NCBI GenBank assembly: GCA_020847675.1 | Contig: JADLBN010000099.1 | Span: 1 to 39,580, forward strand | DNA: 39,580 nucleotides | Direction: 5' to 3' | Source: Burkholderiales bacterium | GTDB lineage: Bacteria > Pseudomonadota > Gammaproteobacteria > Burkholderiales > Casimicrobiaceae | Part shown: positions 18,511 to 28,893 of the stretch, in pieces | Numbering within the stretch: the first letter of the stretch is position 1 | Layout of the letters: every line of letters starts with the position of its first letter | Notes under the pieces: model-generated | What the model saw: the letters and a program-made list of their open reading frames with translations, nothing else | Told to the model about the DNA's origin: nothing | Database searches by the model: none | Translations under genes and position numbers: made by a program

Positions 18511-18537
18511 GGGGCTCCGACCGCGCGCCGGAGCCCC
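18511..18537 (+). terminator. Intercistronic hairpin between ugpB and ugpA
   Basis: GGGGCTCC (18511-18518) pairs with GGAGCCCC (18530-18537) over an 11-base loop, eight bases after the ugpB stop, followed by only TTCG. Most likely it is a partial terminator or 3' stabiliser that raises the UgpB:permease ratio. Confidence 0.65.
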
Positions 18538-18563
18538 TTCGCCGACCCACTCGCCGGGGCGGA

Positions 18564-19445
18564 ATGGAAAAACGCGTCGTCTTCCGCTCCGCGTGGCTGC
18601 CCTACGCGCTGGTCGCGCCGCAGCTCGCGATCACGGTCGTCTTCTTCTTCTGGCCCGCCGCGCAGGCCTTCTGGTACTCGACCCAGCTCCAGGACGCGTT
18701 CGGACTCAACACCGAGTTCGTCGGCCTGCAGAACTTCAGGGACCTGTTCAGCGACGACCGCTACCTCGACTCGTTCCGGGTCACCGCGGTGTTCAGCGTG
18801 CTGGTCGCTGGCTTCGGACTCGCGATTTCGCTCCTGCTCGCGGCGATGGCGGACCGCGTCGTGCGCGGCTCGCTCGTCTACCGGACGCTGCTGATCTGGC
18901 CCTACGCGGTGGCGCCCGCGGTCGCGGGCGTCCTGTGGGCGTTCATGTTCGCGCCGTCGATCGGCATCTGCACCTACGTGCTGAAGAAGATGGGCATCGA
19001 CTGGAACTGGGTGATCGAGGGCAACCAGGCGATGCTGCTGATCGTGATCGCGTCGGTGTGGAAGCAGATCAGCTACAACTTCCTGTTCTTCCTCGCCGGC
19101 CTCCAGTCGATTCCGCGCTCGCTGATCGAGGCGGCGGCCATCGACGGCGCGGGGCCGGCGCGCCGCTTCTGGACCGTCGTGTTCCCGCTCCTGTCGCCGA
19201 CCACGTTCTTCCTGCTGGTGGTCAACATCATCTACGCGTTCTTCGACACATTCGGCGTCATCGACGCGACCACGCAGGGCGGGCCGGCCGGCGCCACCAA
19301 CACGCTGGTCTACAAGGTGTACTACGACGGCGTGAAGGCGGCCGACCTCGGCGGATCCTCGGCCCAGTCGGTCGTGCTGATCGCGATCGTGATGGCGCTC
19401 ACGGTGTTCCAGTTCCGGTTCATCGAGAAGAAGGTCCAGTACTGA
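18564..19445 (+). CDS. ugpA: sn-Glycerol-3-phosphate ABC transporter permease UgpA
   Basis: A 293-residue inner-membrane subunit with six hydrophobic segments. The cytoplasmic EAA loop that docks onto the ATPase is visible: [20 protein letters not shown] near residue 190. The N-terminus ([32 protein letters not shown]) is typical of UgpA/MalF-like permeases. It pairs with UgpE, whose ATG follows two bases after the ugpA stop. The ATG at 18564 is the only reasonable start before the first membrane helix. Confidence 0.95.
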   Translation: MEKRVVFRSAWLPYALVAPQLAITVVFFFWPAAQAFWYSTQLQDAFGLNTEFVGLQNFRDLFSDDRYLDSFRVTAVFSVLVAGFGLAISLLLAAMADRVVRGSLVYRTLLIWPYAVAPAVAGVLWAFMFAPSIGICTYVLKKMGIDWNWVIEGNQAMLLIVIASVWKQISYNFLFFLAGLQSIPRSLIEAAAIDGAGPARRFWTVVFPLLSPTTFFLLVVNIIYAFFDTFGVIDATTQGGPAGATNTLVYKVYYDGVKAADLGGSSAQSVVLIAIVMALTVFQFRFIEKKVQY

Positions 19446-19447
19446 GC

Positions 19448-20296
19448 ATGGTCGAGAACCGCCCCTGGGTCACGTTCCTGTCGCACGCGGTGCTGATCGC
19501 GGGGGTCGTCGTCGTCGCGTTCCCGCTCTACGTCACCTTCGTCGCGTCCACGCTGACGCTCGACCAGATCGTGCAGGTGCCGATGCCGCTCCTGCCGGGC
19601 GACCACCTGATCGAGAACTACTCGCAGGTGCTGACCGCGGGCTCGACCAAGGGGTCGTCCGCCGCGGTGTCGACGATGCTCATGAACAGCCTGATCATGG
19701 CACTTACCATCGCGATCGGGAAGATCGCGATCTCGGTCATCGCGTCGTTCGCGATCGTCTACTTCCGCTTCCCGCTGCGGCACTTCTTCTTCTGGATGAT
19801 CTTCGTCACGCTGATGCTGCCGGTCGAGGTGCGCATCATCCCGACGTTCAAGGTCGCCTCCGACCTGGGCCTCCTCGACACCTACGCGGGGCTCACGCTG
19901 CCGCTGATCGCCTCGGCCACCGCGACGTTCCTGTTCCGCCAGTTCTTCCTGACCATCCCCGAGGAACTCGCCGAGGCTGCCCGCATCGATGGCGCCGGAC
20001 CGATAAGGTTCTTCCTCGACGTCGTGCTCCCGCTGTCGAAGACGATCATCGCCGCGCTGTTCGTGATCCAGTTCATCTACGGCTGGAACCAGTACCTGTG
20101 GCCGCTGCTCGTGACGAGCCAGGAGTCGATGTACACGACGGTCATCGGCATCCGCCGCATGATCGTCGGCGGCGACGCCGCCAACGAGTGGCAGCTCATC
20201 ATGGCGACCGCGATGCTGGCGCTCCTGCCGCCCGCGGTGGTGGTGATCACGATGCAGCGCTGGTTCGTCAAGGGACTGGTGGAGACCGAGAAATAG
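19448..20296 (+). CDS. ugpE: sn-Glycerol-3-phosphate ABC transporter permease UgpE
   Basis: A 282-residue partner permease with six membrane segments. Its EAA loop reads [20 protein letters not shown] near residue 180, and the C-terminal block [13 protein letters not shown] near residue 218 and [13 protein letters not shown] at the end match UgpE. The ATG at 19448 starts two bases after the ugpA stop, and the next gene begins two bases after its own stop, so the three genes are tightly coupled. No unusual residues are seen. Confidence 0.95.
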   Translation: MVENRPWVTFLSHAVLIAGVVVVAFPLYVTFVASTLTLDQIVQVPMPLLPGDHLIENYSQVLTAGSTKGSSAAVSTMLMNSLIMALTIAIGKIAISVIASFAIVYFRFPLRHFFFWMIFVTLMLPVEVRIIPTFKVASDLGLLDTYAGLTLPLIASATATFLFRQFFLTIPEELAEAARIDGAGPIRFFLDVVLPLSKTIIAALFVIQFIYGWNQYLWPLLVTSQESMYTTVIGIRRMIVGGDAANEWQLIMATAMLALLPPAVVVITMQRWFVKGLVETEK

Positions 20297-20298
20297 CG

Positions 20299-21363
20299 AT
20301 GGCCAAGGTCACGTTCCGCAACGTCAGGAAGAGCTACGGCAGCCTCGAGGTGATCCACGGCGTCGACGCCGAGGTCGCCGACGGCGAGTTCATCGTGATC
20401 GTCGGCCCGTCGGGCTGCGGCAAGTCGACGCTTCTGCGCATGGTGGCGGGGCTCGAGGTGATCACCTCGGGCGAGATCGCGATCGGCGACACGGTCGTCA
20501 ACCGGCTGGAGCCCAAGGACCGCGACATCGCGATGGTGTTCCAGAACTACGCGCTCTACCCGCACATGAGCGTGTACGACAACATGGCCTACGGGCTGCG
20601 CATCCGCGGCAAGTCGAAGTCGGAGATCGACGCCGCGGTCCAGCGCGCGGCCGGCATCCTCGAGCTCGCGCCGCTCCTCGCGCGCAAGCCGCGCGAACTC
20701 TCCGGGGGCCAGCGCCAGCGCGTCGCGATGGGGCGCGCGATCGTCCGCGAGCCGAAGGTCTTCCTGTTCGACGAACCGCTGTCGAACCTCGACGCCAAGC
20801 TCCGGGTCCAGATGCGCTTCGAGATCCAGAAGCTGCACCGCAAGCTCGGCACCACGAGCCTCTACGTCACCCACGACCAGGTCGAGGCGATGACGCTCGC
20901 GCACCGGATGATCGTGATGAACGCCGGCCGTGCCGAGCAGGTCGGCTCGCCGATGGAGGTCTACGAGAATCCGGCCACGCGCTTCGTCGCGGGCTTCATC
21001 GGCTCCCCGTCGATGAACTTCCTCGCGGGGAAGGGCGCGGGCGCGGGCAAGGTCGCGCTCGGGCATGGCGGCATCGTGCGCTTCGCGGAGGGACAGGTCG
21101 AGACCGGCCGCGAGGTCGTCGTCGGCATCCGGCCGGAGCACCTCGAGGTGGTCGATCCGGCCAACGCGTTCTTCGCGGGCACGGTCGAACTGATCGAACA
21201 GCTCGGCGCCGACACGCTGATCCACGTTGCCCACGGCGCCGATGCTGCCGTCGTGCGGCGTCCGCACGGGGACTCGCTCGAGACGGGCGCCGAACTCCAC
21301 GTCGCCGCCGACCCGTCGCGCGTCTACCTGTTCGACCCGCAGTCCGGCGCGCGCATCCGCTGA
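20299..21363 (+). CDS. ugpC: sn-Glycerol-3-phosphate ABC transporter ATPase UgpC
   Basis: A 354-residue ATPase that energises UgpAE. Walker [10 protein letters not shown] at 36-44, Q-loop Gln82 ([11 protein letters not shown]), ABC signature LSGGQRQR at 134-141, Walker B VFLFDEP at 154-160 and the H-loop YVTHDQ are all intact. The C-terminal regulatory TOBE/OB-type domain (about 235-354, with [12 protein letters not shown]) places it in the MalK/UgpC group, in which the extension can receive regulatory signals. The ATG is two bases after the ugpE stop; a two-base gap separates it from ugpQ. Confidence 0.95.
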   Translation: MAKVTFRNVRKSYGSLEVIHGVDAEVADGEFIVIVGPSGCGKSTLLRMVAGLEVITSGEIAIGDTVVNRLEPKDRDIAMVFQNYALYPHMSVYDNMAYGLRIRGKSKSEIDAAVQRAAGILELAPLLARKPRELSGGQRQRVAMGRAIVREPKVFLFDEPLSNLDAKLRVQMRFEIQKLHRKLGTTSLYVTHDQVEAMTLAHRMIVMNAGRAEQVGSPMEVYENPATRFVAGFIGSPSMNFLAGKGAGAGKVALGHGGIVRFAEGQVETGREVVVGIRPEHLEVVDPANAFFAGTVELIEQLGADTLIHVAHGADAAVVRRPHGDSLETGAELHVAADPSRVYLFDPQSGARIR

Positions 21364-21365
21364 GA

Positions 21366-22109
21366 ATGCCGGTGAGCTCGCTCGCGCCCTGGCCGTATCC
21401 GAAACGCTGCGCGCACCGCGGCGCCGGCAAGCTCGCGCCGGAGAACACGCTCGCCGCGCTGCGGCTCGGTCACGCGCACGGCTACCGGATGGCGGAGATC
21501 GACGCGAAGCTCTCCGCCGACGGGGTCGCGTTTCTGCTGCACGACGCGACGCTCGACCGCACCACCAGCGGCAGCGGACGGGCGGACGCGCTCCCCTGGC
21601 GCGAACTCTCCCGGCTCGACGCCGGCGGATGGCATTCTCCGCCCTACGCGGGCGAGGCGGTGCCGACGCTCGCGGCGGTCGCGCGCTGGTGCCGCGCCAA
21701 CGGCGTCGCGCTCAACATCGAGATCAAGCCGACGCCGGGTCGCGAGCGCGAGACCGGCGCCGCGATCGCGATCGACGCGGCCACGCTGTGGAAGGGCGCC
21801 GACGTCCCGCCGCTCCTGTCGTCGTTTTCGGCGACCGCGCTCGAGGCCGCGCTGGAGACCGTGCCCGCTTTGCCGCGCGCCTGGCTCACCGAGACGCTGC
21901 CGCCCGACTGGCGCGAACGCTGCAAGGCGCTCGGCTGCGTGGCCCTCGACGCGAAGCACACGCTGCTCCGGGCCGAAGTCGTGCGGGACGCGCACGCCGC
22001 GGGACTGCGGGTCGCGACATGGACGGTCAACGACGCCGATCGCGTCGCGGAACTGTCGTCGTGGGGCGTCGATACCGTCATCACCGACGCCGTCGACGTG
22101 ATCACCTGA
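21366..22109 (+). CDS. ugpQ: Glycerophosphodiester phosphodiesterase UgpQ
   Basis: A 247-residue cytosolic TIM-barrel enzyme that cuts glycerophosphodiesters to glycerol-3-phosphate and an alcohol. The GDPD catalytic set is visible: His17-Arg18 (CAHRGAGKLAPENT), Glu44 and Asp46 (AEIDAKLSADG), and His59-Asp60 (LLHDATLDRTT), with NIEIKP near residue 117 and TVNDADRVAELSSWGVDTVITD at the C-terminus. There is no signal peptide, as in E. coli UgpQ, so diesters are hydrolysed during or after uptake. It is last in the ugp operon, two bases after ugpC, and is followed by a strong hairpin. Confidence 0.95.
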   Translation: MPVSSLAPWPYPKRCAHRGAGKLAPENTLAALRLGHAHGYRMAEIDAKLSADGVAFLLHDATLDRTTSGSGRADALPWRELSRLDAGGWHSPPYAGEAVPTLAAVARWCRANGVALNIEIKPTPGRERETGAAIAIDAATLWKGADVPPLLSSFSATALEAALETVPALPRAWLTETLPPDWRERCKALGCVALDAKHTLLRAEVVRDAHAAGLRVATWTVNDADRVAELSSWGVDTVITDAVDVIT

Positions 22110-22153
22110 ACACCGGCACCAACGTTCGCACTGCGCACGGTCTTTCGTACCCG

Positions 22154-22185
22154 GGAAAATCGACGGGCTTCGCCCGCGATTTTCC
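22154..22185. terminator. Hairpin terminator after ugpQ (ugp operon end)
   Basis: GGAAAATCG (22154-22162) pairs with CGATTTTCC (22177-22185), continued inward by CGGG/CCCG around a small CTTCG loop with a single bulged A. The A-run on one side and T-run on the other make it able to work in both directions between the convergent ugp operon and MFS gene. Confidence 0.75.
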
Positions 22186-22229
22186 TCTCGCCGCCTTCCG
22201 CGTCAGGCAGCCCGCGTCGTGATTTTTCC

Positions 22230-22261
22230 AAGGAGTGCGGCCGGCAGGCTTCGCACTCCTT
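22230..22261. terminator. Second hairpin between ugpQ and the convergent MFS gene
   Basis: AAGGAGTGCG (22230-22239) and CGCACTCCTT (22252-22261) form a perfect ten-base stem with a 12-base loop, about 20 bases beyond the MFS stop. It is preceded on the plus strand by a TTTTT run. Probably the terminator of the minus-strand MFS transcript. Confidence 0.6.
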
Positions 22262-22279
22262 CTGACCTGTCTACGGAGA

Positions 22280-23500
22280 TCAGGCGGCTGCGATCCGCGG
22301 CCGCCGGATCTCCTTCTCGTCGATCGGGAGGTTCAGGAGCCCGGCGACGATTCCGAGCGCGATCGAGATCATCCACACGACGTCGTAGCTCCCGGTGCGG
22401 TCGTAGAAGTAACCGCCCAGCCACGCGCCGAGGAAGCTGCCGATCTGGTGGCTGAAGAACGTGACGCCCGACAGCATCGCGAGATAGCGCACGCCGAAGA
22501 CCCCGGCGATGATGCCGTTGGTCGGCGGCACGGTCGACAGCCACAGGACGCCCAGCAGCACCGCGAAGCCGTAGATCGTCGCGAGCGACAGCGGCAGCCA
22601 CAGGAACAGCGCGATCACCACCGCGCGCCCGAAGTAGATGCCCGACAGGATCCAGCGCTTGGGCATCCGCCCGCCGAGCCAGCCCGCGGTCCAGGTCCCG
22701 ACGATGTTGAACAGGCCGACCAGCGCGAGCGCGATCACCGCGACGTGGGGCGCGAAGCCCTTGTCGGCGAGATAGGCCGGCAGGTGCACGCCGACGAACA
22801 CGACCTGGAAGCCGCACACGAAGAAGCCGGCGGTCAGGAGCACGTAGCCGCGGTGGCCGACCGCCTCGCGGATCGCCTCGCCCGCGGACTGCTTGTGGGC
22901 CTGCGCCGCGTGCGCGGAGTGCCGTTCGACCACGCCGAGCGCGAGCGGGATCATCGCGAGTCCGATCACCGACATTGCGATCAACGCACCGCTCCAGCCC
23001 AGCCAGGTGATCAGGCCCTGGGTGGCCGGCAGCATCGCGAACTGGCCGAACGATCCGGCCGCTGCGCCGATGCCCATGGCCATGCTGCGCTTCTCGGGCG
23101 GGTAGCTGCGGCCGATCACGCCCAGGATCACCGAGAACGACACGCCCGAGAGCCCCAGCCCGATTAGCACGCCGCTCGACAGCACGAACGACCACTGCGT
23201 CGCCGGATGGGCCATCAGCGCCAGGCCGGCGACGTAGATGAGCCCCCCCCCGGCGGCGACACGGCCCGTGCCGTACTTGTCGGCCAGCATCCCCGCGAAC
23301 GGCTGCGAGGCGCCCCACACGAGGTTCTGCACCGCCATCGCGAACGCGAAGGTCTCGCGGCCCCAGTGGAGATCGGAGGACATCGGCTGCAGGAACAGGC
23401 CGAACCCGTGCCGCAGGCCGAAGCCGAGCGAGAGGATGAGTCCGCCGCAGACGAGCACGACGGCGGGCGTGCGCCAGTCGGCGCGGGGAGAGGCGTTCAC
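22280..23500 (-). CDS. MFS transporter (oxalate/formate antiporter-like group)
   Basis: A 406-residue inner-membrane carrier with about 12 helices. The blocks GLRHGFGLFLQPMSSDLHWGRETFAFAMAVQNLVWGASQPFAG and LADKYGTGRV after TM2, and FFSHQIGSFLGAWLGGYFYDRTGSYD near the C-terminus, place it in an MFS group of monocarboxylate or unknown substrate carriers common in Burkholderiales. The GTG start at 23500 overlaps the stop of the upstream marR gene (GTGA), so it is translated from the same mRNA and is very probably the target of that regulator. Longer in-frame starts upstream would overlap marR extensively and give an Arg/Pro-rich, non-membrane leader. Confidence 0.88.
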   Translation of the reverse strand: MNASPRADWRTPAVVLVCGGLILSLGFGLRHGFGLFLQPMSSDLHWGRETFAFAMAVQNLVWGASQPFAGMLADKYGTGRVAAGGGLIYVAGLALMAHPATQWSFVLSSGVLIGLGLSGVSFSVILGVIGRSYPPEKRSMAMGIGAAAGSFGQFAMLPATQGLITWLGWSGALIAMSVIGLAMIPLALGVVERHSAHAAQAHKQSAGEAIREAVGHRGYVLLTAGFFVCGFQVVFVGVHLPAYLADKGFAPHVAVIALALVGLFNIVGTWTAGWLGGRMPKRWILSGIYFGRAVVIALFLWLPLSLATIYGFAVLLGVLWLSTVPPTNGIIAGVFGVRYLAMLSGVTFFSHQIGSFLGAWLGGYFYDRTGSYDVVWMISIALGIVAGLLNLPIDEKEIRRPRIAAA

Positions 23501-23973
23501 GGGCGGGTCCTGGTTGCGGGACGCGCGCCGGCGTCCGGGTGGAGGGATTCGAGGTCGTGCAGGGCCGCGAGGAAGGCGTCGAGGCGCTCCCGGCCGAGAC
23601 GCCTCGCCACCGCCGCCTGCGCGCGCTTCCAACCGGCGGCGGCCGCGTCGAGCGCCGCAACCCCCTCGCGCGTGAGCGCCACCTCGCGCGTGCGGGCGTC
23701 GCGTCCGGCCGTCACGCGCACGAAGCCGCGCTCGACCAGCGGGTCGAGCGCGCGCGAGAGCGCGGTGCGGTCGAGGAGGTGGGTGCGGGCGATCGCGCCC
23801 GCCTTCGCGGTGCCCTCGCGCGCGATCGTGCGCATGAGCGAGTACTGGGTCACGCGCAGGCCGGCCGGCGCGAGCGCGTCGTCGTAGAACTGGGTGAGCG
23901 CGCGCGAGGTGCGGCGCAGGCGCCCGCAGGCGCAGGGGCCCGCAGCGCCCGGGGAGCCGGCCTTCGCGGTCAT
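23497..23973 (-). CDS. MarR family transcriptional regulator
   Basis: A 158-residue winged-helix repressor. The DNA-binding core spans about 40-110: RVTQYSLMRTIAREG, the recognition helix region LLDRTALSRALDPLVERGFVRV, and the wing with RDARTREVALTREG. The N-terminus carries a close cysteine pair (Cys14 and Cys16 in GPCACGRLRR), a feature I know from other betaproteobacterial MarR proteins and possibly a redox or electrophile sensor. It overlaps the MFS gene by four bases and is preceded by a promoter with two similar 10-bp boxes, which suggests autorepression and control of the exporter. The ligand is unknown. The C-terminal tail is rich in Ala, Arg and Pro. Confidence 0.92.
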   Translation of the reverse strand: MTAKAGSPGAAGPCACGRLRRTSRALTQFYDDALAPAGLRVTQYSLMRTIAREGTAKAGAIARTHLLDRTALSRALDPLVERGFVRVTAGRDARTREVALTREGVAALDAAAAGWKRAQAAVARRLGRERLDAFLAALHDLESLHPDAGARPATRTRP

Positions 23974-23992
23974 GGCGTCGGAATCAAAAGGC

Positions 23993-24040
23993 GTGTATGC
24001 ACGGAAATGCGAGTATACGCACGCATCGGGCAGAACGCAA
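23993..24040 (-). promoter_or_regulatory. Promoter and candidate operators of the marR-MFS operon
   Basis: Read on the minus strand, TTGCGT (24040-24035) and TATACT (24017-24012) are spaced by 17 bases. Two similar boxes, GTGCGTATAC (24022-24013) and GTGCATACAC (24002-23993), lie exactly 20 bases apart on the same face of the helix. The first overlaps the -10, the second the expected transcription start. This is the arrangement expected for a self-repressing MarR protein. Confidence 0.55.
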
Positions 24041-24084
24041 CGCGCGGGATGCGGCCGGACGTGATCGCCGCCTGCGGTGGAGCT

Positions 24085-24195
24085 ATGGGTGATGGGCGAT
24101 AGGCGATAGGCGATAGGCGACGGGCGACGGGCGACGGGCGACGGGAGGGCGCGGGTTTCCTATCGCCCATCACCCATCGCCCATCACCTGTCGCC
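24085..24195. repeat. Inverted array of heptanucleotide repeats (RGGCGAY)
   Basis: Seven tandem 7-base units of the form RGGCGAY run from 24094 to 24142, drifting from GGCGAT to GGCGAC. About five more copies lie in reverse orientation at 24159-24195. The ends match perfectly: 24085-24103 is the reverse complement of 24159-24177 (19 of 19). The whole can fold into one long hairpin. It fills the space between the marR promoter and the end of glpK and holds no gene. Confidence 0.85.
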
Positions 24196-24227
24196 TGCTC
24201 CGACCTCCCCGCGCGCGATGGACCGCA

Positions 24228-25706
24228 TCAGGCCCAGCCCTTGCTGCGGCCGATCGCTTTTTCCCAGTCGCCGACGAGCGCCTCCACGCGCGAGCGCGGC
24301 ATCGACGGCTCGAAGATCCGGTCGACCTGCCAGTTGGCGGCAACTTCCCGCGCGTCGTTCCAGAACCCGACCGCGAGTCCGGCGAGATAGGCGGCGCCAA
24401 GCGCCGTCGTTTCGAGCACCTTCGGGCGCACTACCGTGGTGCCGAGCACGTCGGCCTGGAGCTGCATCAGCAGGTCGTTCGCCGCGGCGCCGCCGTCGAC
24501 GCGCAGGCCCGCGAGCGCGATTCGTGCGTCCTTCTGCATCGCGACGAGCACGTCGCGGCTCTGCAGCGCGATCGACTCCAGCGCCGCGCGCGCGAGGTGG
24601 CCGCCCGACGCGCCGCGCGTGAGCCCGAAGATCGCCCCGCGCGCATAGGCGTCCCAGTGCGGGGCGCCGAGCCCGGCGAACGCCGGGACGAACACGACGC
24701 CGCCGTTGTCCGGCACCGACTCGGCGAGCGCCTGCACGTCGCGCGCGTGGCGGATGAGCTTCAGCCCGTCGCGCAGCCACTGGACGACCGCGCCGCCGAT
24801 GAACACCGATCCTTCGAGGGCGTACTCGGTCGTGCCGCCGCGCTTCCATGCGACGGTCGTGAGCAGGCGGTTCGACGACTCGACCGCGTTCGCGCCGGTG
24901 TTCATCAGCAGGAAGCAGCCGGTGCCATAGGTGTTCTTGGCGAGCCCCGGTGCGTGGCAGGCCTGGCCGAAGAGGGCCGCCTGCTGGTCTCCCGCGAGGC
25001 CTGCGATCGGGATCTCCACGCCGCCGACCGTCGTACTTCCGCACACGCCCGATGACGGCACGATCGCCGGCAGCACCTCGCGCGGCACGTCGAGCAGCGC
25101 GCAGAGTTGGTCGTCCCAGTCGCCGCGGTGGATGTCGTAGAGGAGCGTGCGGCTCGCGTTCGACGGGTCGGTCGCGTGCACGCGGCCGCCGGTGAGATTC
25201 CAGACGAGCCAGCTGTCGACGGTGCCGAACGCGAGTTCGCCGCGCCGCGCGCGCTCGCGCGCGCCGGGCACGTGGTCGAGCAGCCACCTGAGCTTGGTGC
25301 CCGAGAAGTAGGCGTCGAGCACGAGCCCGGTCTTCGCGGCGAACGTGGCCTCGTGGCCCGCTTCGCGCAGCGCATCGCAGTCCGGCGCGGTGCGCCGGTC
25401 CTGCCACACGATCGCGTTCGCGACAGGACGGCCCGTGGCGCGCTCCCACAGCACGGTCGTCTCGCGCTGGTTGGTGATGCCGATCGCCGCGATCTCGCCC
25501 GGGGCGACGCCGGCCTTCGCGAGCGCTTCGTGCAGGACGCCCGACTGCGTGGCCCAGATCTCGGTCGCGTCGTGCTCGACCCAGCCGGCTTGCGGGTAGA
25601 TCTGCCGGAACTCGCGCTGCGCGACCGCGTGCACTCCGCCGGCCCGGTCGAACACGATCGCGCGAGAACTCGTGGTGCCCTGGTCCAGGGCGAGTACGCA
25701 GGACAT
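24228..25706 (-). CDS. glpK: Glycerol kinase GlpK
   Basis: A 492-residue FGGY-family kinase phosphorylating glycerol to sn-glycerol-3-phosphate. Family motifs are clear: [15 protein letters not shown] at 6-20 (phosphate 1 loop), [15 protein letters not shown] near residue 76, [28 protein letters not shown] near residue 261 and [19 protein letters not shown] near residue 400. Length equals that of typical GlpK (about 500). A GGAGGT sits four bases before the ATG, which fixes the start. TACAAT on the minus strand at 25770-25765 may be its -10. No glpF or glpD is adjacent, but the ugp operon 2 kb away feeds the same intermediate. Confidence 0.95.
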   Translation of the reverse strand: MSCVLALDQGTTSSRAIVFDRAGGVHAVAQREFRQIYPQAGWVEHDATEIWATQSGVLHEALAKAGVAPGEIAAIGITNQRETTVLWERATGRPVANAIVWQDRRTAPDCDALREAGHEATFAAKTGLVLDAYFSGTKLRWLLDHVPGARERARRGELAFGTVDSWLVWNLTGGRVHATDPSNASRTLLYDIHRGDWDDQLCALLDVPREVLPAIVPSSGVCGSTTVGGVEIPIAGLAGDQQAALFGQACHAPGLAKNTYGTGCFLLMNTGANAVESSNRLLTTVAWKRGGTTEYALEGSVFIGGAVVQWLRDGLKLIRHARDVQALAESVPDNGGVVFVPAFAGLGAPHWDAYARGAIFGLTRGASGGHLARAALESIALQSRDVLVAMQKDARIALAGLRVDGGAAANDLLMQLQADVLGTTVVRPKVLETTALGAAYLAGLAVGFWNDAREVAANWQVDRIFEPSMPRSRVEALVGDWEKAIGRSKGWA

Positions 25707-25933
25707 GGAAACCTCCGGTTGCGGCGCCCGCGCGTGGCGTCGTAAAATCCGACTCTCGTGCCCTATTGTAGTGCGCCGCCGGAGACAGCCGGCGTGCACG
25801 ACGATGCGCGCCGCGTCGATCCGGGCCGGTTCCCGTACACAGCGTCGGTTGCATCGAAGGTGCGATGAACGCCTTGCTGCGGTTGCGGGCGTGTCCACGA
25901 CGGGAATCGCGGCAAGCGCCACGGAGCGTCCAG

Positions 25934-27100
<1,167 letters not shown>

Positions 27101-27102
27101 CC

Positions 27103-27978
27103 ATGTCGATCCTGGTGAACCGCGACACCAAGGTGATCACGCAGGGGATCACCGGCAAGACCGGCGCCTTCCACACGAAGATGTGCCGCGACTACGCCAA
27201 CGGCCGCGCGTGCTTCGTGGCCGGCGTCAATCCGAAGAAGGCCGGCGAGGACTTCGAGGGCGTCCCGATCTACGCGACGGTGAAGGACGCGAAAGCCGCG
27301 ACAGGCGCGACCGCGAGCGTGATCTACGTGCCGCCGCCTTTCGCGGCCGCCGCGATCGACGAGGCGGTCGACGCGGGGCTGGACCTCGTGGTCTGCATCA
27401 CCGAGGGCATCCCGGTGCGCGACATGATCCGCACGCGCGACCGGATGAAGGGGAGCCGCACGCTGCTCCTCGGCCCCAACTGCCCGGGCGTGATCACGCC
27501 CGACGAGTTGAAGATCGGCATCATGCCCGGCCACATCCACCGCAAGGGCCGCATCGGCGTCGTCTCGCGCTCGGGGACGCTCACCTATGAAGCGGTCGGC
27601 CAGTTGACCGAACTGGGGCTGGGCCAGTCGTCCGCGGTCGGCATCGGCGGCGACCCGGTCAACGGGTTGAAGCACATCGACATCCTTCGGCTGTTCAACG
27701 ACGACCCGGAAACCGACGCGGTCGTGATGATCGGCGAGATCGGCGGCAGCGACGAGGAGACCGCCGCGCAGTGGGCGAAGGCGAACATGAAGAAGCCGGT
27801 CGTCGGATTCATCGCGGGCGTCACCGCGCCGCCGGGCAAGCGCATGGGTCACGCGGGAGCGATCATCTCCGGCGGCAAGGGCACGGCGCAGGAGAAGCTC
27901 GCGGTGATGGAAGCCTGCGGCATCAAGGTCACCAGGAACCCCGCGGAGATGGGGAAGCTCCTGAAGTCGGTGCTGTAG
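27103..27978 (+). CDS. sucD: Succinate-CoA ligase (ADP-forming), alpha subunit SucD
   Basis: A 291-residue alpha subunit carrying the CoA-binding domain (about 1-125, with [11 protein letters not shown]) and the phosphohistidine. The active-site histidine is His250 in [17 protein letters not shown], equivalent to His246 of E. coli Suc[11 protein letters not shown] at 124-133 and GIGGDPVNG at 180-188 are other conserved blocks. It acts in the cytosol with SucC. The succinyl-CoA pool it controls is also the acyl donor for AstA upstream. The tight two-base spacing after sucC indicates one operon. Confidence 0.97.
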   Translation: MSILVNRDTKVITQGITGKTGAFHTKMCRDYANGRACFVAGVNPKKAGEDFEGVPIYATVKDAKAATGATASVIYVPPPFAAAAIDEAVDAGLDLVVCITEGIPVRDMIRTRDRMKGSRTLLLGPNCPGVITPDELKIGIMPGHIHRKGRIGVVSRSGTLTYEAVGQLTELGLGQSSAVGIGGDPVNGLKHIDILRLFNDDPETDAVVMIGEIGGSDEETAAQWAKANMKKPVVGFIAGVTAPPGKRMGHAGAIISGGKGTAQEKLAVMEACGIKVTRNPAEMGKLLKSVL

Positions 27979-28018
27979 GACGCGGGGCCGCGCAAGGGGC
28001 GCCGGAGGAGAATCGCTC

Positions 28019-28717
28019 TTGGAGTTCGGGTCGCCCCAGTTCTGGCTGGCGGGCGTCGAGATCGTCGTGATCAACATCCTGTTGTCGGGAGACAACGCGG
28101 TGGTGATCGCGCTCGCCTGCCGCAACCTGCCCGAGCGGCAGCGCAAGTGGGGAGTGATCTGGGGTGCGGCCGGAGCCGTGGCGCTTCGGATCGTGCTCAC
28201 CTTCTTCGCCGTCGCGCTGCTCGACCTGCCGTGGCTCAAGATCGTCGGCGGACTCCTGCTCGTGTGGATCGGCATCAAGCTGATCGCCGAGGACGACAGC
28301 GGCGGGCACGGCGAGGTCGAGGCGAGCCAGCGCCTGATGGGGGCGGTGCGCACCGTGATCGTCGCCGACCTGGTGATGAGCCTCGACAACGTGATCGGCG
28401 TTGCCGCGGCGGCGAAGGGCAGCCTGTTCCTGCTGGTGTTTGGTCTGCTGATCTCGATTCCGCTGGTGGTCGCGGGGAGCCAGCTCATCCTGAAGGCGAT
28501 CGAGCGCTACCCGGCCCTCGTGATCGCGGGCGGCGGCCTGCTGGGCTACGTGGCCGGCGAGATGGCGGTCTCCGACACGGCGGTCGAGGGCTGGATCAGC
28601 GCCCACGCGCACTGGCTCGACTGGGCGCTCCCGATCGCGTGCATCGCGCTGGTGGTCGGCGCGGCCCACCTCCTGAAGCTCCGCCGGGGGGAACCCCCGG
28701 ATCCGGCGCCGGGCTAG
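28019..28717 (+). CDS. TerC family integral membrane protein (YjbE-type)
   Basis: A 232-residue protein with seven predicted membrane helices. The two family signature motifs with membrane-embedded acids are present: SGDNA at residues 23-27 and SLDN at 121-124. TerC proteins are implicated in tellurite resistance and, more recently, in Mn2+ or other metal export, sometimes serving exported metalloenzymes. The start is TTG; GGAGG lies about ten bases upstream, and the resulting N-terminus begins shortly before helix 1 as expected. It follows sucD by 40 bases on the same strand and may share its transcript. The C-terminal RRGEPPDPAPG is a short cytosolic tail. Confidence 0.92.
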   Translation: MEFGSPQFWLAGVEIVVINILLSGDNAVVIALACRNLPERQRKWGVIWGAAGAVALRIVLTFFAVALLDLPWLKIVGGLLLVWIGIKLIAEDDSGGHGEVEASQRLMGAVRTVIVADLVMSLDNVIGVAAAAKGSLFLLVFGLLISIPLVVAGSQLILKAIERYPALVIAGGGLLGYVAGEMAVSDTAVEGWISAHAHWLDWALPIACIALVVGAAHLLKLRRGEPPDPAPG

Positions 28718-28893
28718 CTCCGGGCGCGCCGGCGTCGCACCGCAACCGGGCGCCAAGCGGGCCGACCTGCGGCAGCCCCGAAAACTCGCCTCCGGCCTCG
28801 CGGTCTTTTACACTCGCTTCCCGTGCCCGCCTGCCGCCACCCCCGTCGCGTTCGTCCGGGCTCCGCGCCCCCGCCAGCGTGCCCCCGCGTCCG

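Noticed and set aside
17267-19447. A long plus-strand frame that runs from within ugpB through ugpA into ugpE
   Set aside because: Only its 3' part, from 19448, is ugpE. The first 727 codons overlap ugpB and ugpA out of frame and are Arg-rich noise.
24085-24195. Possible CRISPR array
   Set aside because: Units are only seven bases long, contiguous, without unique spacers, and no cas genes are present.
25865-25933. A 23-residue N-terminal extension of SucC from an upstream ATG
   Set aside because: SucC with the GTG at 25934 is exactly the family length and begins with the conserved KIHEYQGKE; the extra residues are Arg-rich and unconserved.
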